A stretch of DNA of 64,000 nt from Neobacillus cucumis (GTDB lineage: Bacteria > Bacillota > Bacilli > Bacillales > Cytobacillaceae): the NCBI RefSeq assembly GCF_016908975.1, contig NZ_JAFBEX010000008.1:186001-250000 (forward strand). The letters are read 5' to 3'. The notes below the pieces were generated by a model, which saw nothing but the letters and a program-made list of their open reading frames with translations, ran no database searches and was not told the DNA's origin. Each line of letters opens with the position of its first letter. The stretch's first letter is position 1. A program made the translations under genes and the position numbers. Shown here in pieces: positions 29,297 to 36,600 of the stretch.

Positions 29297-30226
29297 ATGA
29301 GAGTTGTTAACAATATTGCTGAATTGATTGGAGAAACACCGCTTGTGAAACTAAATCGCTTTGCAGCTAAAGAGGGGGCCTCCGTTTATTTAAAACTGGA
29401 ATATTTTAACCCAAGCAAAAGCGTGAAGGACAGGGCTGCCTATAATATGATTGTTCAAGCAGAGAAAAGCGGCAAGTTGCAAAAGGGTTCCACTATCATT
29501 GAACCGACAAGCGGCAACACAGGAATCGGCATTGCCATGAACGCAGCCGCAAGAGGTTATCAAGCTATTATCGTGATGCCTGATACCATGACAAAGGAAC
29601 GAATTAGTCTTCTAACAGCATATGGTGCAAAGGTTGTCCTCACTCCAGGGGATAAAAAAATGCCCGGTGCGATTGAGAAAGCAATTGAATTAGCTAGCGT
29701 GATCCCTAATAGTTTTATCCCGATGCAATTTGAAAATCAAGCAAATCCTGATGCTCATAGACAATCTACTGCCCTTGAAATTTTTGAGGCTATGAAGGAA
29801 ATCGGTAAACCACTCTCAGCTTTCGTTGCCACAGCCGGAACCGGTGGTACGATCACTGGAACGGGGGAAGCCCTAAAAGCGTATTATCAAGATTTATCCG
29901 TTCATGTAGTCGAACCAAAGGGATCTCCAGTATTATCTGGCGGAAAACCTGGTAAACATAAACTTGTTGGTACAAGTCCTGGGTTTATTCCAGACATTCT
30001 TAATCAACACGTATACGATGAAATTCATCCCATTTCAGATGAGAACGCATATGAAATAACAAGAAGATTAGCCAAAGAGGAAGGAATTTTGGTTGGTCCT
30101 TCGTCAGGGGCTGCTTGCTTTGCTGCATTAGAGGTAGCCAAACGCTTCACTCCAGAGGATGTCGTGGTTTGTATTGCTTGTGATACCGGTGAACGGTATC
30201 TATCTAGTGATTTGTTTCAGTACTAA
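29297..30226 (+). CDS. ytkP: CysK-like pyridoxal-phosphate-dependent cysteine synthase family protein
   Basis: A 309-residue fold type II PLP enzyme. Lys44 in NPSKSVKDRAA is the PLP lysine, SGNTGIG (about residues 74-80) the substrate loop, GTGGTITGTG the phosphate-binding loop, and GPSSGAA the late motif. It probably acts on O-acetylserine or a related substrate; B. subtilis YtkP is a second, poorly characterised member beside CysK. The ATG follows AGAAGGG at nine bases. A strong terminator follows. Confidence 0.9.
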   Translation: MRVVNNIAELIGETPLVKLNRFAAKEGASVYLKLEYFNPSKSVKDRAAYNMIVQAEKSGKLQKGSTIIEPTSGNTGIGIAMNAAARGYQAIIVMPDTMTKERISLLTAYGAKVVLTPGDKKMPGAIEKAIELASVIPNSFIPMQFENQANPDAHRQSTALEIFEAMKEIGKPLSAFVATAGTGGTITGTGEALKAYYQDLSVHVVEPKGSPVLSGGKPGKHKLVGTSPGFIPDILNQHVYDEIHPISDENAYEITRRLAKEEGILVGPSSGAACFAALEVAKRFTPEDVVVCIACDTGERYLSSDLFQY

Positions 30227-30253
30227 ACTCTTATTCACAAACGCTAAAACTAT

Positions 30254-30296
30254 GTAGACAAAAAGACGTGATCACTTTAGCACGTCTTTTTGTCTT
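30254..30296 (+). terminator. ytkP terminator
   Basis: Perfect 14-bp stem GACAAAAAGACGTG / CACGTCTTTTTGTC with a T-rich tail. Confidence 0.9.
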
Positions 30297-30645
30297 TTCA
30301 GAAAATCTCTCTATTTTAACTAAAAATTCAAATAAATTATCATAAAACAAGGACCTACGCCCATATTCTAAAGTATGAAATAATGTAGGAGGTGAGAAAA
30401 CAAGCGGTTTTCCATTAATTACCGAAGAATTTTTTGACTTTTTTACTATATTGGTAGAAATTTTCTGAATTTATGGGTACAATAAGGTTAGATGTATGAC
30501 ATCTAAGTGTATCCTCAGTAACATTCCATTAAAGGAGATGTCTGCGCGGAAAAGAAACTACATATTTCTTGAAGAGTCTTCTTCAAATAGGCTGTCGGTA
30601 GATGGATTAAGCCATAGGTTTGAAATTAGGATAGGGAGTGGTTCT
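30297..30645. other. Gene-free stretch before ytzE
   Basis: AT-rich sequence without a convincing gene. An in-frame extension of ytzE reaches back to 30496, but it has no ribosome-binding site and no family similarity. A good TAGGAGGTGAG occurs near 30390 followed only by an 8-codon frame. A TACAAT at about 30477 could be the -10 of ytzE, with no matching -35. Confidence 0.5.
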
Positions 30646-30867
30646 TTGAAACCTTCAACTAACCGGATGTTAAACCGCATCAAATGTATCTACATGTTTA
30701 TCAGAAATAACGGCACTGTTACGACGCAAGAACTTGTAGAGGAATTTGGTATCACTCCTCGAACCATACAACGAGATTTAAATGTCTTAGCCTATAATGA
30801 CTTGGTCATAAGTCCAAGCCGCGGAAAATGGACAACGACACAAAAGAAAGTCAAGATGTCATCTTAA
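30646..30867 (+). CDS. ytzE: YtzE, short DeoR-family helix-turn-helix protein
   Basis: A 73-residue protein that consists of a DeoR-type helix-turn-helix alone (TTQELVEEFGITPRTIQRDLNVL), with no effector domain. It corresponds to B. subtilis YtzE. The TTG at 30646 (reading MKPSTNRMLNRIKC) is chosen because ATAGGGAGTG lies just upstream and the length fits. The target is unknown. Confidence 0.88.
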   Translation: MKPSTNRMLNRIKCIYMFIRNNGTVTTQELVEEFGITPRTIQRDLNVLAYNDLVISPSRGKWTTTQKKVKMSS

Positions 30868-30889
30868 TTTAAAGAAACTAACCAATCAG

Positions 30890-30928
30890 CATAAAAAAGC
30901 ATGCGATTTTATCGCGTGCTTTTTACAT
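30890..30928 (+). terminator. ytzE terminator
   Basis: AAAAAGCATGCGA / TCGCGTGCTTTTT stem (one wobble) with T run. Confidence 0.85.
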
Positions 30929-30969
30929 TTTATATCACCTTTTATCCTTTAGCAATACTTCTAATCTAT

Positions 30970-31030
30970 TTGACAAGAATAATAATTATGATATATTAAT
31001 ATAGAAAGTTACTTTAACGCTTAAAAGCGT
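30970..31030 (+). promoter_or_regulatory. Promoter and palindrome in the amino-acid permease leader
   Basis: TTGACA (30970-30975) and TATATT (30992-30997) at 16-bp spacing. Just downstream, at 31016-31030, lies AACGCTTAAAAGCGT, in which ACGCTT and AAGCGT form a palindrome at the expected start of the transcript. A near copy occurs upstream of aroA at 12570-12584. Confidence 0.5.
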
Positions 31031-31059
31031 CTAAGCAAAAAAGAAAAGTAGGTACATAT

Positions 31060-32403
31060 ATGAAAAATAATCAGCAGCAAAATTTACAAAAGGGGCTCAT
31101 GCCGCGGCACGTCCAGTTTATCGCCCTTGCTGGAATGATCGGAACAGGAATTTTCAAAGGGAGTGCTGATACGCTAAATATTGCCGGACCCAGTGTTATT
31201 GTCGCCTATTTAATTGGAGGATTATTATTATTCATTATTATGGCAGCATTAGGGGAAATGGCGCTCGCATTTCCAAACATAAACGTTCAGCATTTAGTGA
31301 ACAAAGCATTTGGATTCCAAGTTTCCTATCTCATCGGATGGCTATATTGGATTAACTGGATTCTCGTCACGGTGGTTGAATTATTAGCAGCAGGAAGTTT
31401 TCTTCAATTTTGGTTTCCTTCTGTTCCATTATGGCTGTTAAGCTTTCTATGTGCTGTTATCATTGTTGGCATCAATTTATTCCAAGTCAAATATTATGGT
31501 GAGTTGGAATTTTGGTTTGCCGGAATTAAAATTATTGCCTTGATAGCCTTTATAATCCTGGGATTATTACTTCTTTTAGGATTAATTCCAAGTAATATTC
31601 AAGATCCAATCTCTAACTTTACAGAACACGGCGGCTTTTTCCCGCATGGACTAAGCGGAACATTTAGTGCATTCTTAGTTGTTATGTTTTCTTATGGCGG
31701 TGCTGAATTAATTGGAGTTGCGGTTACAGAAACAAAGGATGCAGAACGTGTCTTACCTAAAATTATCAAAGGCGCAGTCTGGCGCGTCATCATTTTTTAT
31801 GTTTTCCCCATCATTATCATTTGCGGGATGATGCCTTGGAATAAAGTGACTGGGCAGGACAGTCCATTTGTTCAGGTTTTCAGTAGTACAGGCTTACCTG
31901 GGGCAGCGCATATAATAAACTTTGTCCTGTTAACAGCTGTTCTTTCAGCAGCCAATTCTGGTATTTATGCTACCTCTAGAACCTTATTTTCAATGGCTCA
32001 AAGTGAGGTAGCACCAAAGGTTCTTGCAAAAGTTTCCTCTAAAGGCATACCAGTGACCGGAATTATGTTGACAAGTATTTTTATTTTAGCGGGTGTTTAT
32101 TTAGCGTACTTAACACCAAGCCAGGTCATTGGTTACTTAATGACAATCCCTGGTTTTACGGTCATGATTATTTGGATAGGCATTTGTGCCGCCCAGTTAA
32201 AATTAAGACCGCATTATAAAAATCAACCTGCCTTTAAAGTGAAATGGTTCCCTTATTCTACTATCTTTGCCCTTATATCATTAAGTATCATTTTTATTGG
32301 ATTCCTCTTTAATGCAAATAATCTGATTGGGACTATTGTTAGTGTTGGAACCATTGCCGTTTTAGTCATTCTATCCTTTAAATACAGGAAACCTAAAAGG
32401 TAA
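31060..32403 (+). CDS. Amino-acid permease (APC superfamily, AAT type)
   Basis: A 447-residue integral membrane protein with about 12 hydrophobic segments. It begins with the family N-terminus LMPRHVQFIALAGMIGTGIFKGSA, in which the GxxGTGIF motif lines the substrate site, and contains the conserved TRTLFSMA-like segment ATSRTLFSMAQ. It is a proton-driven amino-acid importer; the substrate cannot be told from the sequence. ATG at 31060 with AGTAGGTAC upstream. It is monocistronic, with its own promoter and terminator. Confidence 0.9.
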   Translation: MKNNQQQNLQKGLMPRHVQFIALAGMIGTGIFKGSADTLNIAGPSVIVAYLIGGLLLFIIMAALGEMALAFPNINVQHLVNKAFGFQVSYLIGWLYWINWILVTVVELLAAGSFLQFWFPSVPLWLLSFLCAVIIVGINLFQVKYYGELEFWFAGIKIIALIAFIILGLLLLLGLIPSNIQDPISNFTEHGGFFPHGLSGTFSAFLVVMFSYGGAELIGVAVTETKDAERVLPKIIKGAVWRVIIFYVFPIIIICGMMPWNKVTGQDSPFVQVFSSTGLPGAAHIINFVLLTAVLSAANSGIYATSRTLFSMAQSEVAPKVLAKVSSKGIPVTGIMLTSIFILAGVYLAYLTPSQVIGYLMTIPGFTVMIIWIGICAAQLKLRPHYKNQPAFKVKWFPYSTIFALISLSIIFIGFLFNANNLIGTIVSVGTIAVLVILSFKYRKPKR

Positions 32404-32426
32404 TTAAATAATAGCTTAGGATGTAT

Positions 32427-32475
32427 CCAAAAAAATGGAGAGTGATTCAATTTGAATCAACTCTCCATTTTTTTC
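32427..32475. terminator. Terminator after the amino-acid permease
   Basis: About 20-bp stem: AAAAATGGAGAGTGATTCAA pairs with TTGAATCA and CTCTCCATTTTT (one bulge), followed by T residues. Confidence 0.9.
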
Positions 32476-32528
32476 ATATAAGGAAGTTTGTCCAAGAGTG
32501 TTTAAGAAATGTCTCACGCAGTGGCTAA

Positions 32529-33398
32529 TTATTTTCCTTTTCCTTTTTTCTTTTTCCTTCCGAATAGTTTTTTCAGATAATACGTAATGATTACAAATAC
32601 AAACATCATCCCAGTGTAAGTTCCAATAACTCCAAGGGCATTAGATGACCCGCCGCCGTCGTGTCCATTCATTTCAGCTTTAAAGTCCTGAGCACTATTT
32701 GCATTCTGTGTAGAGCTTTGAGCCGTACTATTTGTAGTAGTTTGTTCCGAGCCTTGAGCCGTGACACCATCAGGACCATGGAATCCCCCGCCATCGTGAC
32801 CTTCTATATTTTGAGTGCTGCTACTGCCAAAGACAGAAGTTACCCCTGATAGCTGGTTCACAAAACCGTGGCTATTCATTTCGTACACTCCAAACACAAG
32901 GATAAGCACCGTTAATCCTCTTGCTGCATATCGCCCCCATGCGAATGTGGTTTTGATCCGCCAGATTTTGTTCCATACATTCACAACCCACTGCCAGTGT
33001 AACCCGACATGAACACCTATTAAGACTAAAGTTAGGTAGGAGACCGCAATATGGGTAACATGGAACCATCCTTGGTTCGTAACTTGGATATTTGGAAAAA
33101 CGACTTTGGAAATAAGAATTCCACTTATGATAACAAAAGTCATGCAAATCAATAACAACAAATTTAACGCATAACTGCCTCTTAAATTCCATTGTAATTT
33201 TCTATCAAATATCTTACGTGTTACATTTACGACCCATTTCCAGTTTAAAAATATATGGGTAAAATACATGACTGCAAAGACCAGCCCTGCTATTTCGTGA
33301 AAGGACTGACCTCCCAAAACCCTTTTATTAAAAAACAATACAAACAATACAGCCATTAATAAATCTAAGGAAAATTTAATATAATTAATTTTTTTCAA
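32529..33398 (-). CDS. DUF4405-type polytopic membrane protein with paired histidines
   Basis: A 289-residue protein with two DUF4405-like units, each of two or more helices carrying His pairs (FHEIAG, FTHIFLNWKW, FHVTHIAV, GVHVGLHWQW). This pattern resembles b-type-haem-binding four-helix cytochromes. After the fourth helix come a further helix, a Ser/Thr/Gln-rich outer linker with two copies of GHDGGG, a last helix and a KKKKKGKGK tail. The frame opens 29 codons upstream, but the TTG at 33398 has CAGGGGCG upstream and gives the usual MKKINYIKF N-terminus. Haem binding and function are inferences. Confidence 0.75.
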   Translation of the reverse strand: MKKINYIKFSLDLLMAVLFVLFFNKRVLGGQSFHEIAGLVFAVMYFTHIFLNWKWVVNVTRKIFDRKLQWNLRGSYALNLLLLICMTFVIISGILISKVVFPNIQVTNQGWFHVTHIAVSYLTLVLIGVHVGLHWQWVVNVWNKIWRIKTTFAWGRYAARGLTVLILVFGVYEMNSHGFVNQLSGVTSVFGSSSTQNIEGHDGGGFHGPDGVTAQGSEQTTTNSTAQSSTQNANSAQDFKAEMNGHDGGGSSNALGVIGTYTGMMFVFVIITYYLKKLFGRKKKKGKGK

Positions 33399-33609
33399 TG
33401 GAAATCGCCCCTGGTCTTCCACAAATTTTTTTCGAATAAAGTTAATATTTTTGATTTCTAAATCAGAGGTGGGATTCTCCACCAATTTGATGTTATGTAC
33501 ACTTGGTTTTGATTTTTAGGAATCAGACTACATTGCCTCCCTTCACTTCCCAAACATCGTATCAATTTAAGCTGAAGTCCACTTGAAGGTTGGCTGAAAG
33601 TTTGCTGAA

Positions 33610-33770
33610 AGATAAGAAAAGCGCAAGCGCCTTGGTCAGCCCCGACAACCATAAGCGCTCCAAAAAGGAAGGCGCTTTTTGCCCTTCCTTTTTGGAGTGG
33701 CTTATGACCTCGAGGGGCTAGGCGCTGGAGCTAGACAATTCTCGAAGTCGAAATTTATACCTTCTTATCT
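33610..33770. repeat. AGATAAGAA-ended dispersed element, 161 bp
   Basis: Terminal inverted repeats AGATAAGAA (33610-33618) and TTCTTATCT (33762-33770). Inside are the blocks AAAAGCGCAAGCGCC and GCGCTGGAGCTAGACAATTC, and a long central hairpin with arms ATAAGC[x]CTCCAAAAAGGAAGG and its complement. It fills most of the 33399-33842 gap; the remaining upstream part of that gap (33399-33609) has no recognisable feature. Confidence 0.85.
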
Positions 33771-33778
33771 ATAAAAAA

Positions 33779-33830
33779 ATACCTATAGATGAAACACTCT
33801 TTTTCAAGTGTCCTATCTATAGGTACCATA
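33779..33830 (-). terminator. Terminator of the AHSA1-arsR operon
   Basis: TACCTATAGAT / ATCTATAGGTA 11-bp stem with an inner ACACT / AGTGT pairing; A residues upstream give a T run on the minus strand. Confidence 0.8.
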
Positions 33831-33842
33831 TTATTTAACGCA

Positions 33843-34187
33843 TTATTTCTCGGGTTTCGAATCTGATTCGTCCGATTCTAAAAAGCGCCCCAGTGCACCC
33901 AGTTTATTTTCCCAAAATAGTTCAAAATATTGGAGCCAGTCTTTTAGTTCGAATAATGGTGCAGGCTCGAGCTTGTACCTTGTCTCTCTGCCTACCTTCC
34001 GCTCTTTCACTAAACCAGCTTCGGATAAAACCCTAAGATGTTTAGAGACAGCCGTCCGACTAATCGGAAAGTGTTCACTAATGGCTGTAACCGGCATTTC
34101 TTGGTTACTAAGCAGTTTTAAGAGACTTCGACGGGTTGGGTCAGCAATCGCTTGAAAAACATCATGTTTTGCTGAAGAAGCAGTCAT
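33843..34187 (-). CDS. ArsR-family transcriptional regulator
   Basis: A 114-residue winged helix-turn-helix protein (ADPTRRSLLKLLSNQEMPVTAISE, SRTAVSKHLRVLSEAGLV). It lacks the Cys-based metal site of ArsR/SmtB sensors, so it belongs to the metal-independent branch usually paired with an AHSA1 protein. Its ATG directly follows the AHSA1 stop (TAAATG), with GAGG of the upstream gene as ribosome-binding site, so the two are translationally coupled. It probably represses its own operon through the palindromes at 34636-34678. Confidence 0.92.
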   Translation of the reverse strand: MTASSAKHDVFQAIADPTRRSLLKLLSNQEMPVTAISEHFPISRTAVSKHLRVLSEAGLVKERKVGRETRYKLEPAPLFELKDWLQYFELFWENKLGALGRFLESDESDSKPEK

Positions 34188-34604
34188 TTATGCCTCAACA
34201 TAAGCTTGAAGCTTTTTCACAAGGCCTCCCCAGCCTTGGTTCATGTTTTCACGAATTGGTGTATGCGGTGCCCCAAATTCAGTGACTTTATTAGCATCCC
34301 ATCCGCCGTGGATTAACGTTACTTCTGTTTTTTCATCTAATTCTTTTAATTCAAATGTTAAGGTCCAGTCTTTTCCCCAATTAAAAGAGAGTCGGTTTGG
34401 CGGGTCTACATGTGTCACCTTGCATGGTGACATGCCGAATTGCCCTGCATTTATATGAAACTCATGACCTTCTACCGCCTTCAGGTCATTGGGCATGAAC
34501 CAAGCACTAAGACCTTCTGCTGTTGCCACAGCATCCCATACTTTCGCAATTGGTGCATTATAAATAAGTGTGTATTTAATATCTTGTAATGTTTGATTTT
34601 CCAT
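34188..34604 (-). CDS. AHSA1/SRPBCC-domain protein
   Basis: A 138-residue START-like (SRPBCC, AHSA1) protein with the usual features YNAPIAKVWDAVATAEGLSAWFMP and GGWDA...MNQGWGGLVKKLQAYVE. The fold has a hydrophobic ligand pocket; no ligand is known. It is the first gene of a two-gene operon with the ArsR regulator. The ATG follows GAGGAGAATTCACT. Confidence 0.88.
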   Translation of the reverse strand: MENQTLQDIKYTLIYNAPIAKVWDAVATAEGLSAWFMPNDLKAVEGHEFHINAGQFGMSPCKVTHVDPPNRLSFNWGKDWTLTFELKELDEKTEVTLIHGGWDANKVTEFGAPHTPIRENMNQGWGGLVKKLQAYVEA

Positions 34605-34635
34605 AGTGAATTCTCCTCTTCAATTATCATTATGC

Positions 34636-34687
34636 AACCATTTGGTTTCATAATTAAATAATATAACACCTTTTGGTTTCACGTCAA
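34636..34687 (-). promoter_or_regulatory. Promoter and two operator-like sites of the AHSA1-arsR operon
   Basis: Minus strand TTGACG (34682-34687) and TATATT (34660-34665), 16-bp spacing. A palindrome AACCATTTGGTT lies at 34636-34647 and a related CACCTTTTGGTT at 34667-34678, exactly 31 bp apart; the second sits between -35 and -10. They are likely sites for the operon's own ArsR. Confidence 0.65.
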
Positions 34688-34731
34688 GCTTTTTAAAAAT
34701 AGGCTCTGTTCTAACTTAATGTTGATTTCAT

Positions 34732-34920
34732 ATGTTTGAAAAAATAAACGTTAAATTTCCGTTTATATGATCCAAATCTATGGATTTCGTCTTATTTAGA
34801 ACAGTTAAGCGGAAATTCTCCGCCTATATCCGCTTTTTAAGCTTCCCCTATGGACATTAGCGGAAATTCTCCGCCTATGAATTCTCATACCTACACGAAA
34901 AGCAACAATGAATAATAACA
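34732..34920. repeat. Dispersed 190-bp repeat, copy A
   Basis: Homologous to 51727-51961. Both contain TTCCGTTTATAT, GTCTTATTTAGA, several small CGGAAA..TTTCCG or GCGGA..TCCGC hairpins, and end with GAATTCTCATACCTACACG and CAACAATGAATAATAAC. No gene is inside. Confidence 0.85.
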
Positions 34921-34934
34921 CAGCCTTAAAAATT

Positions 34935-34961
34935 AAAGAGCTCCGAATGCATGAGCTCTTA
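34935..34961 (-). terminator. speD terminator
   Basis: AAGAGCTC / GAGCTCTT stem overlapping the speD stop, followed on the minus strand by AATTTTTAA. Confidence 0.75.
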
Positions 34962-35768
34962 AACGATATTTGTTCCATAAAATATTTCATCCATTTCGGT
35001 CTTTAATCGCCTGGTAATTTCAATATGTTCATCCGGAGTTAGCTTGTCCTTTGTATAGCCAAATAAATAGTTATTTAAATCAAATTCACGCAGTTTGCAT
35101 TTGGTATGGAAAATGTTTTCCTGATAGACATTGACGTCAATCATATCAAATAATTCACCAACATCTTCAGGAATATAGTTCTGGATAGAGTTGATTTCAT
35201 GGTCAATAAAGAGCTTATGCCCGGTCTTGTTTCTAGTAAAACCACGCACTCTGTAATCAATGGTAATCACATCTGTTTCAAATGACCTAATTAGATAGTG
35301 GAGTGCTTTTAGGGGCGAAATTTCTCCACAGGTTGAAACATCAATATCAGCCCTAAAGGTACTTATTCCCTCATCCGGGTGATATTCTGGATATGTATGG
35401 ACCGTGATATGACTTTTATCTAGCTGCATGACCACCGATTCCGGCAGCGGCCCTGGTGATTCTTCAAAGGATTCTGACGGGACATCATGTGTTACTGGTC
35501 CCTCTGATACTAATAAGGTGACACTTGCCCCAGTCGGCTCAAAATCCTGACTTGCCACATTTAAGACATGAGCTCCGATGATGTCTGCTACATGTTTTAA
35601 AATCGTTTGCAGCCTTTCTGCACTATATTCTTCATCAATATATTTTAAATAGGCTTCACGTTCTTCTCTCGTTCTGGTAAAGCAAATGTCATACATATTA
35701 AAACTTAATGACTTAGTTAGGTTATTAAAGCCATGTAATTCAATAGCCTGTTCATGTGTTAGCTTCAT
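34959..35768 (-). CDS. speD: S-adenosylmethionine decarboxylase, long E. coli-type
   Basis: A 269-residue proenzyme that makes decarboxylated SAM, the aminopropyl donor for spermidine. Self-cleavage would occur at Lys118-Ser119 ([13 protein letters not shown]), converting Ser119 into the pyruvoyl group. The long form resembles the enterobacterial SpeD; B. subtilis itself has the short form (SpeH), so this is a different subtype. ATG at 35768 with GGGGGAACTGTC upstream. The gene is alone between terminators; no spermidine synthase gene is in the window. Confidence 0.92.
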   Translation of the reverse strand: MKLTHEQAIELHGFNNLTKSLSFNMYDICFTRTREEREAYLKYIDEEYSAERLQTILKHVADIIGAHVLNVASQDFEPTGASVTLLVSEGPVTHDVPSESFEESPGPLPESVVMQLDKSHITVHTYPEYHPDEGISTFRADIDVSTCGEISPLKALHYLIRSFETDVITIDYRVRGFTRNKTGHKLFIDHEINSIQNYIPEDVGELFDMIDVNVYQENIFHTKCKLREFDLNNYLFGYTKDKLTPDEHIEITRRLKTEMDEIFYGTNIV

Positions 35769-35847
35769 GACAGTTCCCCCTTAACAACACTTCTTAACAT
35801 GTAGATTACCCATTTTTATAGTTATCAACCACCTTATAAAAGAACAT

Positions 35848-35881
35848 AAAAAAAGCAGCTAAAAATAGCTGCTTTTTTTAC
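35848..35881. terminator. Terminator after ytzG
   Basis: AAAAAAAGCAGCTA / TAGCTGCTTTTTTT perfect stem with a 4-base loop, at the end of the murJ-ytzG operon and upstream of speD. Confidence 0.9.
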
Positions 35882-36600
35882 TATTTAACTTGATACTCTC
35901 TTAATAACTCCACTTCTTCATCTGTTAAATCACGATATTCACCAAGTTCAAGGGTCTCATCTAACGGGAGCGGCCCCATGGAGATACGCTTTAAGTAGAC
36001 AACCCTTTTCCCTACAGCCTCAAACATTCTTTTCACTTGATGAAACTTACCCTCCGTAATCGTTAATTCAATATCTGAACGCATACCGGACTTTAAAATT
36101 TTCAATTCACCTGGCTTTGTTACATAGCCGTCATCAAGGGTTACTCCTTTGGCAAAGGCTCTTACATCTTCTTCGGTTACTTCTCTGTCAATAACAGCAA
36201 AATAGGTTTTCGGTACATGTTTCTTTGGGGACAGCAAGCGGTGCGCTAATTGACCATCATTAGTGATTAACAGCAAGCCTTCCGTGTCCTTATCCAATCT
36301 TCCGACAGGAAATGGCTCAAACACTTGATCTCCAATCTCTAATAGATCAATGACTGTCTCCCCTGCACTATCCTCTGTTGCTGACAGCACCCCTTGCGGC
36401 TTATTCATCATTAAATAGATAAATTCTTTGTATTCAATTACTTCACCATTTAAGGTGATGGTTTGATTTTTTTCATCCACATGTTGTTTTGAATCTTTCA
36501 CAATGACATCATCTACACGAACCGAACCGCTTTTTAAAAGCTGCTTGACTTCTTTCCGGCTCCCGTACCCAAGGTTTGCTAACATCTTATCAATTCTCAA
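35881..36600 (-). CDS. ytzG: YtzG, RsuA-family 16S rRNA pseudouridine synthase
   Basis: A 239-residue enzyme: an S4 RNA-binding domain (residues 1 to about 55, RIDKMLANLGYGSRKEVKQLL) followed by the catalytic domain with the essential Asp in GRLDKDTEGLLLIT. It isomerises a uridine in small-subunit rRNA, by similarity. The frame opens 16 codons upstream, but the TTG at 36600 follows GGAGGCATAGCG and gives the 239-residue length of the family. The start overlaps the murJ end by 11 bases. Confidence 0.92.
   Translation of the reverse strand: MRIDKMLANLGYGSRKEVKQLLKSGSVRVDDVIVKDSKQHVDEKNQTITLNGEVIEYKEFIYLMMNKPQGVLSATEDSAGETVIDLLEIGDQVFEPFPVGRLDKDTEGLLLITNDGQLAHRLLSPKKHVPKTYFAVIDREVTEEDVRAFAKGVTLDDGYVTKPGELKILKSGMRSDIELTITEGKFHQVKRMFEAVGKRVVYLKRISMGPLPLDETLELGEYRDLTDEEVELLREYQVK

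Noticed and set aside
33458..33652. 64-residue frame upstream of the DUF4405 gene
   Set aside because: It runs into the dispersed repeat, has no ribosome-binding site and no similarity to anything recognised.
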